From Erythrobasidium yunnanense (taxonomy: Eukaryota; Basidiomycota; Cystobasidiomycetes; Erythrobasidiales; Erythrobasidiaceae), in contig BCJC01000003.1 of NCBI GenBank assembly GCA_001600175.1, positions 2,046,001 through 2,110,000 of the forward strand: a stretch of 64,000 bases of DNA, given 5' to 3'. The position numbers and the translations under genes are program-made. Within the stretch, counting starts at the first letter, position 1, and every line of letters starts with the position of its first letter. The notes beneath the pieces are model-generated. The model had not been told where the DNA came from. It ran no database searches and worked only from the letters and a program-made list of their open reading frames with translations. Positions 29,867 to 41,934 of the stretch are shown here, in pieces.

Positions 29867-32430
29867 ATGAAGTTGTTGTCATTCGTGTCGTCGAACAGTT
29901 TGCTGCACTTTGAAAGCGTGGTTTGCCTTGACGTCGAAACGAGTCCCCATTCGATGCTTCATGGCTGCGTTCGCCGGCGGGTCCATTCGGCTCTCGTCGA
30001 TACTACTGCAAGATCTGTAGTTTTTTCACCTTCTTCTGGCTCGTTTGCCGCATCGAGCTCGTGGCTGGCTAGTACAAGAAGAAAGAGCGAACAGATCCGC
30101 CTTTCCAGCTCGACTTCTGCGACTTTCCACAATGCTTTCGCTGCTCAGAGGTGCTCTACATCTTCCAAGTCTTTGAGATCCTCCCGTGCGACCCGTCCTC
30201 CATTTGCAAGTCGATTCTACGCGACATCATCGATTCCGATATCTCAGCTGGAAGATGGCCAGGCTGCATCTCCTCTGCATGCACAGCAGCAGGAAATCAA
30301 AGCTTTGAAGAAACAGAGGCGGCGGTACCGCTTCCTGTACATTCTAGCGATCTTGGGAGCTGCTGGTGTCATAGGCTACTATACGGTCCGGCCTTTCCGC
30401 AGGCTCTGTATTGTTGTGCAAAGGTGCACAAGGGTCGCATATGCTGTTGGCGCCTGTATTCTGGACTACAAGATACTATTCAGAACAGAATGGGACGATC
30501 CCACGAAAAGGCATATGGATTACAAGGCGTGTCATAGTGAGGCACTACCTTGTTTATACGTTATATAAGTAAGCTGAGTATATGTAGAACGCTGCGCCGA
30601 GCGGATCCTGGACGTATTGAAGACAAATGGCGGAATCTACGTCAAGCTTGGACAGCACCTCAGCTCAGTACAGCTAGTTCCGGAAGAGTGGTCATCTACA
30701 ATGAGGCCATTACAAGTGGGTTTCTACGCCTCCGAAGCCACCTAGGCTAGTCTGACAAGAATGCTCGCAGGACCACTGCTTTCCAACACCTTTAGACGAA
30801 GTGCAGGCGATGTTCCTACACGATATCGGCGAGCCTATCGAAGACCTCTTCTCCTCCTTCGACCCGGAGCCTATTGGTGTAGCTTCACTCGCACAAGTAC
30901 ACATCGCAACCGATAAGCTGTCTGGTCGGAGAGTGGCCGTCAAGCTTATGCATCCTGATCTACAAGAGTTCACCAGACTAGATATGACTACTACGTTCGT
31001 CGCAATCATACACCTTGCTACGTACGCACACTCATGCCTAATTCGTTTTGGTATCTCTGCAGGATCATCGGTCTCAAAGTCGTCAAGTTCTTCTTCCCTA
31101 CTTTCGAGTTCACCTGGCTTGGAGAAGAGATGGAACAAAGGTACTATCATGTTAGAAATACCGCAAAGCCTAGCTAAGAATCCAAGCACAGCTTACCTCT
31201 CGAGATGGACTTCCGGCACGAGGCTGCAAATGCAAAACATTGCGTGGCCAACTTTGCCAAACTTAAGCATACTTCTCTGGTCGTACCCGAAGTGTTGTGG
31301 TCGCAAGAACGCATCCTAGTCATGGAATACATAATCGGTGGAAGAGTAGATGACCTTCAATACCTTCAGAAGCATGGTATAGACAGAAGTAAGGCTCTCC
31401 TCTCTTTGCTGAACCTCGTGTCTCTTACTGATCGTTCGTATGTGATCGTCAGACCAAGTTTCTTGCGAGATCTCCCGGATCTTCTCGCAAATGCTCTTCA
31501 TAGACGGAAGCTTCCATGGTGATCCGGTAGGCATTGGTCGGCCACATTGTTGGATCTGATCTGACCATTTTATAAAGCACCAAGGAAACTTGCTCATTAG
31601 GCCGGTAACAAAGCTACAATCCAGCCGTTCTCGCTTCAACTTTGAGATTGTCCTGTTGGATCACGGTCTCTGGTTCGACATTGCCAAGGATCTCCGCGTC
31701 AATTATGCTCGCCTTTGGCTATCTCTGCTGGCACCGAAGACAGATGCCGTAGATGCAGAGAGGCGGAAATACGCCGAGCTAGTCGGCAACATCGGACCTG
31801 ACCTATTCCCTATATTCGAAGCCGCTATCACGGGCAGAGCGGGGATATCAGAGAAAGATTATGATGATACGAAGGGACTGAAAGGAACGCTGGAAGGAAG
31901 CTTGATGGGTCTAGCTACACAGACGCCAGAAGATGCGCAAAGACTTAGAAATGCGTTTATGCAGGAAGGGATGCTGGAAAGCATCTTTGAGCTGTTACGG
32001 AAGGTACCTAGGCGGCTTCTCATGGTACTGAAGATCAAGTAATCGAATCGTGCACACAGACCTGCAGGATCAAAGCTGACTTACCTTCCTTATCAGCGAT
32101 CTTACGCGTTCTCTGGACAAATCCTTGAACCCTTCCCATCCAGTCTGGCGAGTCTGGCTCATCGTAGCGCGGTATTGCTGTCTAGCAGCGCACTACGATG
32201 ACATCGAGCAACTCGAGTCTCCGACCTATCGAGCATCCCATAGCCGACTGTCAATAGTACGCCAGCGCTTTACGAACTGGATCGGCTTCCAAGTTTGGTA
32301 TAGAGGGCTAGGCATGGTGGAGTTCTTTGCTGATAGATATGCAAAGTGGGTCAAGGTGAAGAGCTACTTGATCGGACTAGCGAGAGGAGGCTTTAGGGAA
32401 GCTACTCAGCGAGAAGCAGGCTTGATCTGA
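29867..32430 (+). CDS. MCP2: ABC1/UbiB-family atypical kinase, ADCK1/Mcp2 type (mitochondrial)
   Basis: Eight exons: 29867-30536, 30588-30715, 30771-31021, 31063-31140, 31192-31388, 31453-31526, 31578-32038, 32097-32430; 730 residues. The N-terminus is Arg/Ser-rich with RFYATSSIP, a likely mitochondrial presequence, followed by a membrane segment at ~155-173. The UbiB/ABC1 kinase-like domain follows: GGIYVKLGQHLSS (family KxGQ motif), FDPEPIGVASLAQVH (nucleotide loop), VAVKLMHP (Lys), EYIIGG, FHGDPHQGN (catalytic block, ~462) and VLLDHGLW (metal Asp). ADCK1/Mcp2 proteins sit at the mitochondrial inner membrane and affect phospholipid and coenzyme Q balance in yeast; the subtype call (Mcp2/Cqd2 rather than Coq8) rests on the membrane anchor and on the Coq8-specific motif being absent. 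Intron 3 is only 41 nt. Confidence 0.9.
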
Positions 32431-32660
32431 CGGCAATCAAAGACAGCCGAAATGCAGTGATCAAATGCGTATTTGTAACCGCTAGCTGCAAAGGCGGGGT
32501 CTTGTTGTATACTATCTGTGATTTCGTTAAGACTAGCAAGACAACCAGTCAAAGGCCCTCCAGACTTTGCATCGATTCGGTTTAACAGGAACACAAGCTA
32601 TATGCGAGAGTATATGTACAACGACAACGGAGCACAAACACGAACAAGAGCTACGTAACA

Positions 32661-35236
32661 CTACCAATCATTCGTCCTGGATGGCCTCAGCGGACTGATT
32701 TCGACGCGAGAATCCTGATCGGATCCGCTTCCTGTATCTTCGTCTGGGATACGGCAATGGTAAGTCACGGCCACGCGGCATTCAAGGATAGAATCAACTC
32801 ACCCAAAACGTCCGCCAACGTGACTACGCTCTCGCCTGGCGCATCTGGCTCATCTACAGACAGCTTGACATTTTGCATAAGCATTGCGAACATGAGAGCC
32901 GGCAGCAAGCCCAACAGTGCTGTGAGGTTGAGGTATCTTTGCACTTCAACATATGCCCGGTTTATGCCTTGCCGTTCAGGGGAGGCCGGATCGTAGGATA
33001 TAGCAACTGCTATTGAGCCAAAGATGCCGTCGAGCTCCTTCTTGCTTGAATTCGGCAGGTGTTTGCGTAGCGCTCTTGGGAGAAAAGTAGACCAGATAGC
33101 ACCTGAAGCTGCACCGCCAACCGCTCCTCCTATCTGCGTGATCGTCAGGAAGACCGCAGTGACGATGGCTATATCTTGGTGGTCTACCACAGCCTGTGTC
33201 CCAAGCTGGGCAGATAAAGTGGTGAAACCGCCTCCGAACCCTCCGATGACTTGGCTCAATACCAGATCGAAGGTAGAGTTGTCGAGCGATCTGAACCTGA
33301 CCATCATGTATGCTCCGACCATATGGACAAGAACGCCAAAGATCATCCAGATCTTGTACCTTCGAGTAATCTTGACGAGATATCCACATAACAGAGCTGC
33401 CACAGATGCGCTGAAGACGTAAGATTCGCTGATGTAGGATGCGTCCCGAGCAGAGTAATATCGTGCGACTTGTAGGAAAGATGGAAAGTAGGATTCGTAC
33501 GCGAATTGCGCGAAGAAGTGGAATGCCCCTAGACAGCATCCACTCATTACTGTCCGCTGTCCAAGCAGTCTTGAGGGGATCAGCGGGAATTCCGCAACGT
33601 ATGTTTCGTGATATCCAAGAAGACCAAGTATGAAAAGTCCGCTGACTGCCAAGATAGGGTAGACGGGATCCTTCCAGCCTTTTTCTGCACTAGACGCCAA
33701 AGACAGCGGAAGTAGGAAAAGCGTGCATCCAGTCATGAGGTAGAAGATTCCGAGGAGATCAAGTTCACGGTGCGCTTCTACAGCTAGAGCTTGGAATGTT
33801 CTTGGCTCCCATGATAGTGCGTCGTCTGCTTCGACCCTTGTTCCACCGTCTGCGCTCATCTTGAGTGCGTCTATCGCAGGCATCGCGTCCTTCGTAAGGC
33901 GGAGAACAGTCTTGTAAGCTCGCCAGAGTGCGAAGAGTAGAAACAGACACGATATTGGAACGGCGATGCCAAAGACGGTATAAGCTGCTCTATAGCCTTG
34001 TTCTCCCGCATCCTTGAACATCTGACCGAAGTAGGGACCTAACCAGGGTGTAATGAGCCAGGGTAAGAAGATGGTACTGGTAACGAGAGCGCGGGAAGCG
34101 AGAGAGGTGATGTCGGCAACAATGACTTGTTGGGCCAAGTTGATGCCTTGAGCACCTGCGGAGCCGATGACTTTAGCGACTCCGAAGGTGAAGATCGAGT
34201 TGGTAGCCCCGGTCAAAAGAAAGCCTGTCCAAGCTCAATGATTAGATGCACATCATGAAGTAGGACTCTCTGAGGACTCTTGCTCACCGACGCCATACAG
34301 AACAGCGGAGACTGCCAGCCCTTCTGCTCGACCGAAAACATCGAGTATTTTGGCCATTGGTGGTTTACATACTGCAAAGGCTATGCTCGTGACAATGGCA
34401 ATTGAGCTAATGTACGAATGACCGCCAAAGAGGGAGAGTAAGAAAGGTTCAACGGCCGGCGTTGTTGTCGAGGACAACGAAGTAAAGAGGGTGATGAGGT
34501 ATATTGCGGTGTAGAGGAGTGACTTGGGTACGTAGCGCGATATGACTTCCATCTTGCGAACGCCATATGGCATGCCGTCTTTCGAAAGCTCATCGTCATC
34601 TTCGTCGTCGAATCTATCGTCTATCGCTGAGCCTTCCAGCCGTACTGCTGCACTGACAAGCCGTCTTGGAGTTGTCGTCCATGTAGCGATAGCTTCTGTG
34701 TTAGAAGTCGGATGCGAGAGAAAGTAGGTACTGGCTCTTCGATGGCCTTGCAGAGCTTGATAGCCATCTTCATCGTCCGAGTCGCCAGCTAGAGCATGTA
34801 TCAGAGCTTGCGAGATAGACCTGCGCTGCCCATGACTGCCTTCGTCCCGTCGACGCGCTGACAGACTCGCTGCCGGAACTCTGCGCTCCACTGAGTGCGA
34901 CCAGCGCCTGAGTCTCCCTCCCTTCTGGTGCTTTTTCCTACGTGCAGAGCTATTGCCAGACTCGAGCAGGCGGCCGTTCTCGTTGCCTTCTTGTTGCTGG
35001 ACATCGGACCCGGATACGTCGTGCCGCGAAGTAGGTTCTGGCGTAGCCAGCGCGTTTGGCGAGCGTCCAGACAAGCTGCTGATACTGCCATACGAAGGTA
35101 TACGAGGTAGCGGGAATGGCGACAGACCGCGCGAGCTCGATGCTACCGCAGGGCGAACGGGCGTGACAGGACCGCCCTCGACATCGGTCATCGAGCTGCC
35201 AGCATCAAGCTGCTCGTCGTGCTGGTGTAGATGCAA
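32661..35236 (-). CDS. Siderophore iron transporter, MFS (Sit1/ARN family)
   Basis: Three exons on the minus strand: 35236-34288, 34224-32803, 32743-32661; 817 residues. A long Ser/Arg/Asp-rich cytosolic N-terminus (~230 residues) precedes about 14 hydrophobic segments, the 14-TMS layout of the ARN/Sit siderophore-proton symporters. Matching blocks include the N-terminal SLSSTTTPAVEPFLLSLFGGHS region, GVAKVIGSAGAQGINLAQQ, TPWLGPYF and, late in the protein, ITQIGGAVGGAASGAIW, typical of this family. It imports ferric siderophores at the plasma or endosomal membrane; the exact siderophore cannot be told. The N-terminus is longer than usual (yeast Arn1 627). A GATA-factor site lies 67 bp before the ATG (see separate entry), in line with iron repression. 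Confidence 0.9.
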
Positions 35237-36429
35237 GCAAGGTTTGCTAGACTTTCAAATCGACCAGTAGAAGCAGAGACAAAAGGCTGCGCGACGATCG
35301 GTTTATCAGATTAGAAGAGGCTGTTTCCGCCGGAAGATCCGGCACCTCGTCAAGCGATTTTTTTGCGCACGCACCACACCTACTGGCTAGGAAGACATCG
35401 GATCGCATACATGGCTGCTAACATACCTCTTGTCTGCGTTCGTGCAGTATCTCGAGAAGAATTGGACACAAGGAGTACCTGGGTTCAGGTGATCTGATTG
35501 TCTGCTCGCGACTGAAGAGCCTCGAGTACGAGCAGCTGTGCCAGTAAGCCTGAGTAGTCCCACACTTCGTCTTTCGATGTAATATTCAAGAGATTAAAGG
35601 CATTTGCAAGCGCTGAGATCACCTCAAATCGCGTGTGATTCCATTGACACCAAGTCGAGACTGGCTTTCCTTTTTTGAACAGGAGATGAATGCTCCGAGC
35701 AGCCCTCTGCTCTTTGCTGACCTGACGCAATCAAAGCGATAACAAGCGCTCTGACAGCACTTGAGATACCTGTCCGAGTCGAATCCAGCGAGTACGCGTA
35801 TGAGGAATCAGGATTCGGTCAAACTCAATCCAGGACAGTATCAATGGCCCATATTTGCACAAATTGTCGTCTCTACCCGCATAACCCTACCTATAGTAGG
35901 GCGGTCAGCAATGGCAGCAGCGCCAGTAGCTATTCAGTGATGGGATGGAGGAGATGACTGGGCTGTGTGTGGAATACCATGACTTGGTCGAGAGCGAAGG
36001 AGCGTATTGCGTTTTAGGAAGCCAGGAAGATGGGTATGAGCAATAATGCCGGGCGAATGAGCAGGGATATTCACAAGGATTAGAGGGTACCCTCGAAACA
36101 TATGTACGAAAGAGGGCCAGCTTTAGAAGGAGACGCGCTTGGGCATATTCGGTTTCTCGTTCTGACGAATCGTCACAGCAATCAGGGCTCAAGCAGAGTA
36201 GGTCCAGCGTCACAAACGGGCAGGAGGAGAACTTGACGGCGTTGCTCAGACCTTAAGAGACAACTTAAGACTTCGGCGTCACGCCCTGAGACAGACACTT
36301 CGTCAGCAATTTAGTCAGCAGTCGGTCAAGAGACAACAAAGACAGAAAATCAAGCAAGGAGGGCAGTCTGAACCTGTCGATACTTTGATCCTGCTGTATC
36401 CACGCCCTCCCTTGCTGAGTCCTGGCTCG
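35237..36429. other. Divergent intergenic region, transporter / bZIP gene
   Basis: About 1.2 kb between the siderophore transporter (-) and bZIP gene (+). Apart from the GATA site at 35303-35311 I see no convincing ORF; small frames at 35485-36213 have no recognisable content. No tRNA or repeat seen. Confidence 0.5.
35303..35311 (-). promoter_or_regulatory. GATA-type iron-repressor site ATCTGATAA
   Basis: Minus-strand ATCTGATAA, an exact match to the ATCWGATAA site bound by fungal iron GATA repressors (Urbs1, SREA, Sre1, Fep1). It lies 67 bp upstream of the siderophore-transporter ATG, a gene class known to be controlled by these factors. Confidence 0.7.
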
Positions 36430-37562
36430 ATGGCTGGAAACGGCAGTGTCGAAGCAGCAGCTGGGTCTCCGCCTCTGATTCCCGCAGACTCTGGAGCCGG
36501 TCGTCTTCCTCCCCTTCCTGCTCAATCTTCCTATCCTTCTGGCAGACCACCCTATTCCTATGGCTATGGCCTGGTAGGGGAACATCACTCGTTCTCGCCC
36601 AGCGGCAGCAGCTCTCTTCCCGGCAGCTTGGGCGGCCCATCATCTCTATCACATTCGCACGGCATTGGTAGTGTTCCAGCACTGCCTGATCTCCCAGCCT
36701 ACAGTCACCTTCCCGGAAGTCCAGGCTTGGTCTCGCCAGCTACTCCGAGCGGCCTGCATCTCCCTCTCTTGTCATCAAGCTTGAAGAGACCACGCTCAGA
36801 ACGACCAGAGGAAGAAGCAGAGTTCTCAGATGATAACGGAGACTATATAACGAGCGGGAACCAGCGACAATCACAGCAACAACCACAACAGCAGCAACAG
36901 CAGCAGCAATCCAATGAGCCGAGCGACCAGGATGACGAGAAGGGAGGGAATGGAAGACTGTTGAAGCAGACAAAGAGAGCAGCACAGAACAGAGCTGCAC
37001 AACAAGCTTTTCGAAAGCGAAAAGAAGAGCGTATCAAGGAGCTCGAAGATAAGGAGAAACAGCTGGCTGGATGCTTACAGAGGGAAAGGGAAGTCGTGCG
37101 CAGAGAGAAGGACGTATATGAACGTGAACAAAGAATCATCGCTATGGAGCAACATGCTAATCAGACCTCAAACGGCTTCGTCTTTCCGGCACATCCACAT
37201 CCGAATGGCCATCTCTTACCCGCTGCATCGCCGGAAGACTCAAAGCCCCATCACTCTTCAGCATCAGAGCAACAAAATCTAATTGAGGAGTTGCAGGCCG
37301 CGCGTGCCCAAGTAGCGGAGCTACAGCGACAGCTAGCTCAGAAGGACGGTACCTGTGCATCGCTGAATGGGACGATAGGTGAGTCCGGACATACATTGAA
37401 GGCGATGGGGGTAAGCTGCTGATATATGCTATCGACTACCCAGAGCACATGGTCACCCAGAATCGAATATTGCGAGAAATGACCCACACTTCCGAAACGC
37501 AGCTGGCCGACTCTACGAGGGATCCAGACGGCAAAGACAACAACTTTGGTACGCAGCAATAA
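36430..37562 (+). CDS. bZIP transcription factor of the fungal AP-1-like (Yap/Pap1) class
   Basis: Two exons: 36430-37378 and 37444-37562, 355 residues. The first ~120 residues are Pro/Ser/Gly-rich, followed by an acidic stretch (EEEAEFSDDNGD) and a poly-Gln run. The basic region KRAAQNRAAQQAFRKRKEER matches the fungal Yap/Pap1 signature (NRxAQxxFRxRK), followed by a leucine-zipper-like helix to about residue 250 and a second helix (LIEELQAARAQVAELQRQL). The short second exon gives HMVTQNRILREM. There is no C-terminal cysteine-rich domain of the oxidant-sensing Yap1 kind; only single Cys residues are seen. So it binds DNA as a Yap-type dimer, but redox sensing by that route is unlikely. ATG 36430 is the first in the frame. 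Confidence 0.88.
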
Positions 37563-37802
37563 TATGGGAATCGGACCACCGTTGTAGGAGAATATTTGCT
37601 TTTGCAAGATGCACGCGTGCAGTCAGTCAAGGAGCAACAGGAGCGAATATGGATTCAAGTGTCTTCGTACTGATCTCCTTCAGATGAATCCAATATCTCC
37701 CCCCTCCTCACTCCACACCTATACCGCTGACGTGAAAGTCAGAATCGATAGGACGCTTACCGGGGCGTACTACGCGGAGTCTCTAACGATCTCGATCAAA
37801 CA

Positions 37803-38644
37803 ATGTCAAACTCGCAATGCATCTGTGACCCACCTATTACAGTGAGCTTGCCCTGAGCTTCAAACATTGCTTCACACACTGATAAATTTTGCAGATGTAC
37901 TCCAGTTCTGACATGAGCACAGCCGGCAACGTCAGACTGTCCGCGCAACCAGCAAATATCGACCTTGACGGGCAACGCAAGGCTTGTCTCCAACTCCAGC
38001 TATCACACGATCTATTTCAACCCAATCAGGTGCCTCTTTATCGCACTTCTCACCAGGCCTTGAGCGGCATGTCTCATCGAGCGCCTGAATTCGAGCATCT
38101 CCCACCACCACCACCAGCCGGCAACCAACCTTATCAAGCCAAGTGCGATCCCAGTTACCAGTTTACAGAAGTCCTGAATGTGCGCAAGCCATTGACTACG
38201 GACGACAGAGGCGAAACACTTCCAGGTGCCGGATACTTCGTTTTACTCCAATGGCGGGCTGTTGGCGGCTACCCCTTCGAAATCTGGCAGTCTGATGACG
38301 ATACCTCGGTGCTCTGGAACGCGCGATTCTGCAAGATGAGAGCCATGTATCACCCTGCATCAGGGATTACCACGTACGAGCCCGATCCCTATTGGCGAGA
38401 AGAACGAAGAGAGATGCAAGAGCTGAGAAGGAGCAGGCGGAGAAGAGAAAGAGACGCACGAGCTGCAGCAGAAGAACTCCACGGCATACGACATGGTGGG
38501 CACGACGATGCGAGATCACAGGGTACATCCAGAAGCGGCACCACTAGAAACGCTACTAGACATAGCCGGACTAGTGGTGGTAGAAGTACTGGGAGAAGTA
38601 CTGCAGGTTCAGGTCCCTTTCAGCCTCCACCGCGATACAGATAG
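37803..38644 (+). CDS. Unrecognised 262-residue protein with basic C-terminal tail
   Basis: Two exons: 37803-37841 and 37895-38644, joined over a 53-nt intron (GTGAGC..TTTGCAG, branch ACTGATAA). A start at an ATG inside exon 2 (37895) is also possible. The centre (residues ~105-190) looks globular: FTEVLNVRKPLT, PGAGYFVLLQWRAVGGYPFE, SVLWNARFCKMRAMYHP. The rest is disordered: a His/Pro-rich N-terminal part and an Arg-rich helix (EERREMQELRRSRRRRERD), then Ser/Thr/Gly/Arg low complexity. No signal peptide or membrane segment. I do not recognise the family. Confidence 0.65.
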
Positions 38645-38839
38645 CGAACATTGCGCAGCGGACGGGAAGCACCTAGATGCACATGTTCCAAAATGTTGCT
38701 TTCTGCCCATGCTTGCTCGAGAGCAGCCGGAAATGTTACTAAGCGAGGCTTTCTCCTATTCTTGCATCATCGATTCTGTCAGACTGTTACTTTCTTTTGC
38801 ATGTCTTCTTCCTACCAAACCGAACCAGCAAGAATCAAG

Positions 38840-39392
38840 ATGTCCGCTCAAGAACAAGTACAGGTGGGCTGCCTAGTAAGCGCAGGAAGCGCGCCCAATC
38901 TAAGTGGGACATGTCAATTCGCCAGAAACTCATTGACAGCCACGATGTCGCCATCTTCTCCAAGTCAGTCGACGTTGATATTGACCAGTCCAACGAGCTA
39001 TACTGACTCCCTTTCTCTGCAGATCCTACTGCCCCTAGTGAGGGTTGCTGACAGGCTCCGTCATGGCGCCACCTTGATACTGATACCCGAACTCCGCTTC
39101 TTTGCAGCTGCACCAAGGCAAAGCGCTTCGTCAATGGACTAGACCTCAGCGAGGGTGCTGTAGGCGTCGTCGAGCTCGACGAGATGGGCGAGGAAGGAGC
39201 AGCCATCCAGGACTACCTTCAGCAAAAGACCGGACAGCGAACCGTCCCAAGCGTATGGATCAAGCAGCAATTCATCGGAGGTGTGTGGTGTCTCGACTAC
39301 TTGAAGAGTCTAGCTGACTCTGGCGTCTCGCAGGCTCGTCCGACCTTGTCGCGCTCTCCCCTGCCGAGGTTAAGCAGAAGATCAAGGCTTAG
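38840..39392 (+). CDS. GRX1: Dithiol glutaredoxin (CPYC type)
   Basis: Five exons: 38840-38863, 38926-38963, 39023-39037, 39108-39280, 39334-39392; 102 residues, the usual size of yeast Grx1/Grx2. The active site CPYC is at residues 24-27, the cis-proline motif TVPSVWI near 70, and the glutathione-binding end GGSSDL near 83. It reduces protein and glutathione disulfides with GSH in the cytosol. An in-frame upstream ATG at 38801 would add 13 residues (MSSSYQTEPARIK); no clear presequence, so I take 38840. Exon 3 is a 15-nt microexon that encodes most of the SYCPY catalytic stretch, so skipping it would remove the active site while keeping frame. Confidence 0.93.
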
Positions 39393-39895
39393 ACGAGGTC
39401 ACGACAACGGGACAAAACCCTGCATCTTCCAGTCAACAGACCGAAAGATGAGAGATAGGCCATCAGAACCGTTTTGCATTTCAGACAATGTAGCGAACAC
39501 GCTAGACTTGCTAGTAACATCATGCAATGCAAGGAAACTATAGCTGCAGCATTAAACTATTTGTCATTATGCTTGACCACTTTCAGGATTCGTTCAGCGA
39601 AAGTTGCCCGCTTGCTTGGATGCGACCGCCAAATAGTCTGACGGGACAATCATCCTCCGCGTGCTACTGATTGTGTGATTTGTGCTATGTTACTTAAGCG
39701 TCTATCTACCTGATTAGGTGCGAAGTGCGGACGATGCCTGCGTGTTTCATGCAGTCTGCGAACATAGAATACGGTAGGATGGAGATGAGCTGATGATGCT
39801 CGAAATGGCGTTTTAGTCGTCAATATTGACTTATCGTACCTTGAAGAGTGGTAGGGTGTGTCGAAAGATCCTTGTAGAGCATGAAAAATCCTCCC
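39393..39895. other. Convergent intergenic region
   Basis: About 500 bp between the 3' ends of the glutaredoxin (+) and homeodomain (-) genes. Somewhat AT-richer than its surroundings. No ORF, RNA gene or repeat seen. Confidence 0.6.
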
Positions 39896-41934
39896 TCAAT
39901 TCGCGTCTCCTTCAAGGTCGAAATCGCTTGCATCCTTTGAGAAGTCGTCGTCGTCATCCTCTGCCTTGGCGAGTACTGCTGCTGCATCCTGGATAGAGGA
40001 AGTCGAAGCTGCTCGCCTTACACTGCCGTAGACAGGTCGCGGACTGATATGAGTGGATTGCAGGCCACGCGACAGCGGCCTAGTTGATCCAGAAGGGAGA
40101 TGAGAAGGCTCCCTGTTGATCCTTGCTAGCTCTCGCTGTGGAGGAGAGCCTTCTGCCAATGCAGAACTGACGCTTGCTCGTCTTCGCAAGCCTCTAGCCG
40201 ACGAGCGCTGTAGAGGGATCGGAGGCGAACCAGGTGCTTCTTTCTGTTTCGGTGGGCCATTGACCTCGAAAGTAGATTGCCCACTTTTGAAAAGAGGAGA
40301 GGCTGTATCGTGGCTTCTGTAGTCGTACTTGCCAGAAAGCGCATCGGTGAGAGGGGGCAGCTTCTTGCCGCTGCCCAAGCTTGGACCAACAGACTGTGCT
40401 AATCGACTGGAAGATGTCGACTGACGAGGAGACGTCGATGCATCTGTGGTAGGGTGGAACGGCGTAGCGCCATCAGGGATGATAGAAGGACGTCTAGCTG
40501 AATCTCGCGCTATTGCATTCTTGGATGAGAAGCTGCTTCTGGACGAAACATCGAGAGGTGGCAGCTCCGCAAAGGGACTGTATCTCTCTGGATCTCGCTC
40601 ATCCGGTGCGGTCATGGACGTTCGCAGAGCGGATTGAGTATGATGTCGCAGAGATGATAGCGAGTCCGTAGATAGTGAAGACGACCTTGTAAGAGGAAGG
40701 GGAGCAATGCGACGCTGCTCTGGCTGCTCCAGAGTGAGAGGTTCGAGACCACTTCCAGCTGGACCGGAAAAGCTCGAACTTGAAGAGGTACGCGATATCC
40801 CGCTTGCACCGTACGGAGCAGCGAACCTGTCTCCCCTTGGATCATGTGGTGGTGGACCGTAAGGGTAAGGGTAATGGCCATAAGGTGCTCCAGCTGTCGG
40901 ATACGGCTGCGGCGGGTAGCCATAATGACCTGAAGGCGGTGGGACGCCAGGGAATGCTGGATCTACAGCAGTGTGCGGATCTTCTCCTCCGGTTTTCATA
41001 GGTGGTGGTGGAGGAGGAGGATAGTGCCCGTACGGCGGATAAGGAGCATGATAGCCTGGCGGAGGAGGAGGATAACCCCAGGGACTGCCTGGGTGCTGAG
41101 GTGGGTAATAGCCATAAGGAGCGTGATAGGGATCCATCCAGCGTACGGGAGGAGCTCGAGCAAGACGTTCTGCTTGTCGTCTGTTCTGAAACTAGAATCA
41201 AGCAGAATCGTCAGTCTCAGGTAGCGCAGAACCGAATCGTGATGTAGCTTACCCAGACTTGCACTCTGAGTAGGTTAGAAGCAAGGCAAGAAGTAAGTAC
41301 GCTTCGCGTCGTGTTTGTAGCGGGTGCACATACCTTCGAGGCGTCATCTTAAGCTGCCGCGCTAGCTCTGCGCGCCTCTCTACGGTAGGAAAGGGATTCA
41401 TCTTCATCTCTTCCGATAATACAGCTACCTCTGTAGACGAAAGACGAATGTAGGAAAGGAAAGGAGGCGTAGGGTGACCGAGAGTCAGCTGAAAGTCAGC
41501 CTGTCGCACGCAGACGCAAAGCGTCAGGGAGGATAAAGAAGGCACCCACGCTGCGGTGTAGTCGCAAGTCTTGTCCGTCTGGGCTCGTTTGACTCGCTCG
41601 CATCTGCGCTTCCCGTAGTTTTCGTACTCTTCCTTCTCTCGCCAACATAGACATCCTCGCTCTCTGCATCCTGACCCTGATCCTCTTCAGAGCTATCAGA
41701 CGGCGGGTGACCCAAGAAGGGGGCCTGGCTTTCCCTCCAAGCATTGACAGAGTCTACGAGGTTGACGGGCGACACAGCTGTCCCATCTCCATTCTTGGTA
41801 GGTGATGGAGGAGCGTCTGAGCGCCTGCGTTCGGCTTGAGTGCTTTCGACAGCTTTGGAGCCTCGCGTGGTGACACCGCCCGCACGAGTGCCAGAAAAAT
41901 CTGACTTCCTGCGATCAGGTGCCCGATAAGTCAT
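39896..41934 (-). CDS. Homeodomain transcription factor
   Basis: Four exons on the minus strand: 41934-41550, 41430-41334, 41265-41253, 41191-39896; 596 residues. The homeodomain lies at about residues 119-178 and is only complete after splicing: RRTRLATTPQQVAVLSEEM, then NPFPTVERRAELARQL, then helix 3 RRVQVWFQNRRQAERL with the invariant W, F, N, R. It is a standard 60-residue type, not TALE, so it resembles Yox1/Phx1-like fungal factors rather than one class of mating-type HD. N-terminal part Ser/Asp-rich; after the domain a Pro/Tyr/Gly-rich region (YPPPPPGYHAPYPPYG) and a Ser-rich tail with an acidic end. Exon 3 is 13 nt and encodes RVQVW. The first intron is long for this genome (119 nt) and has alternative AGs. 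Confidence 0.88.
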
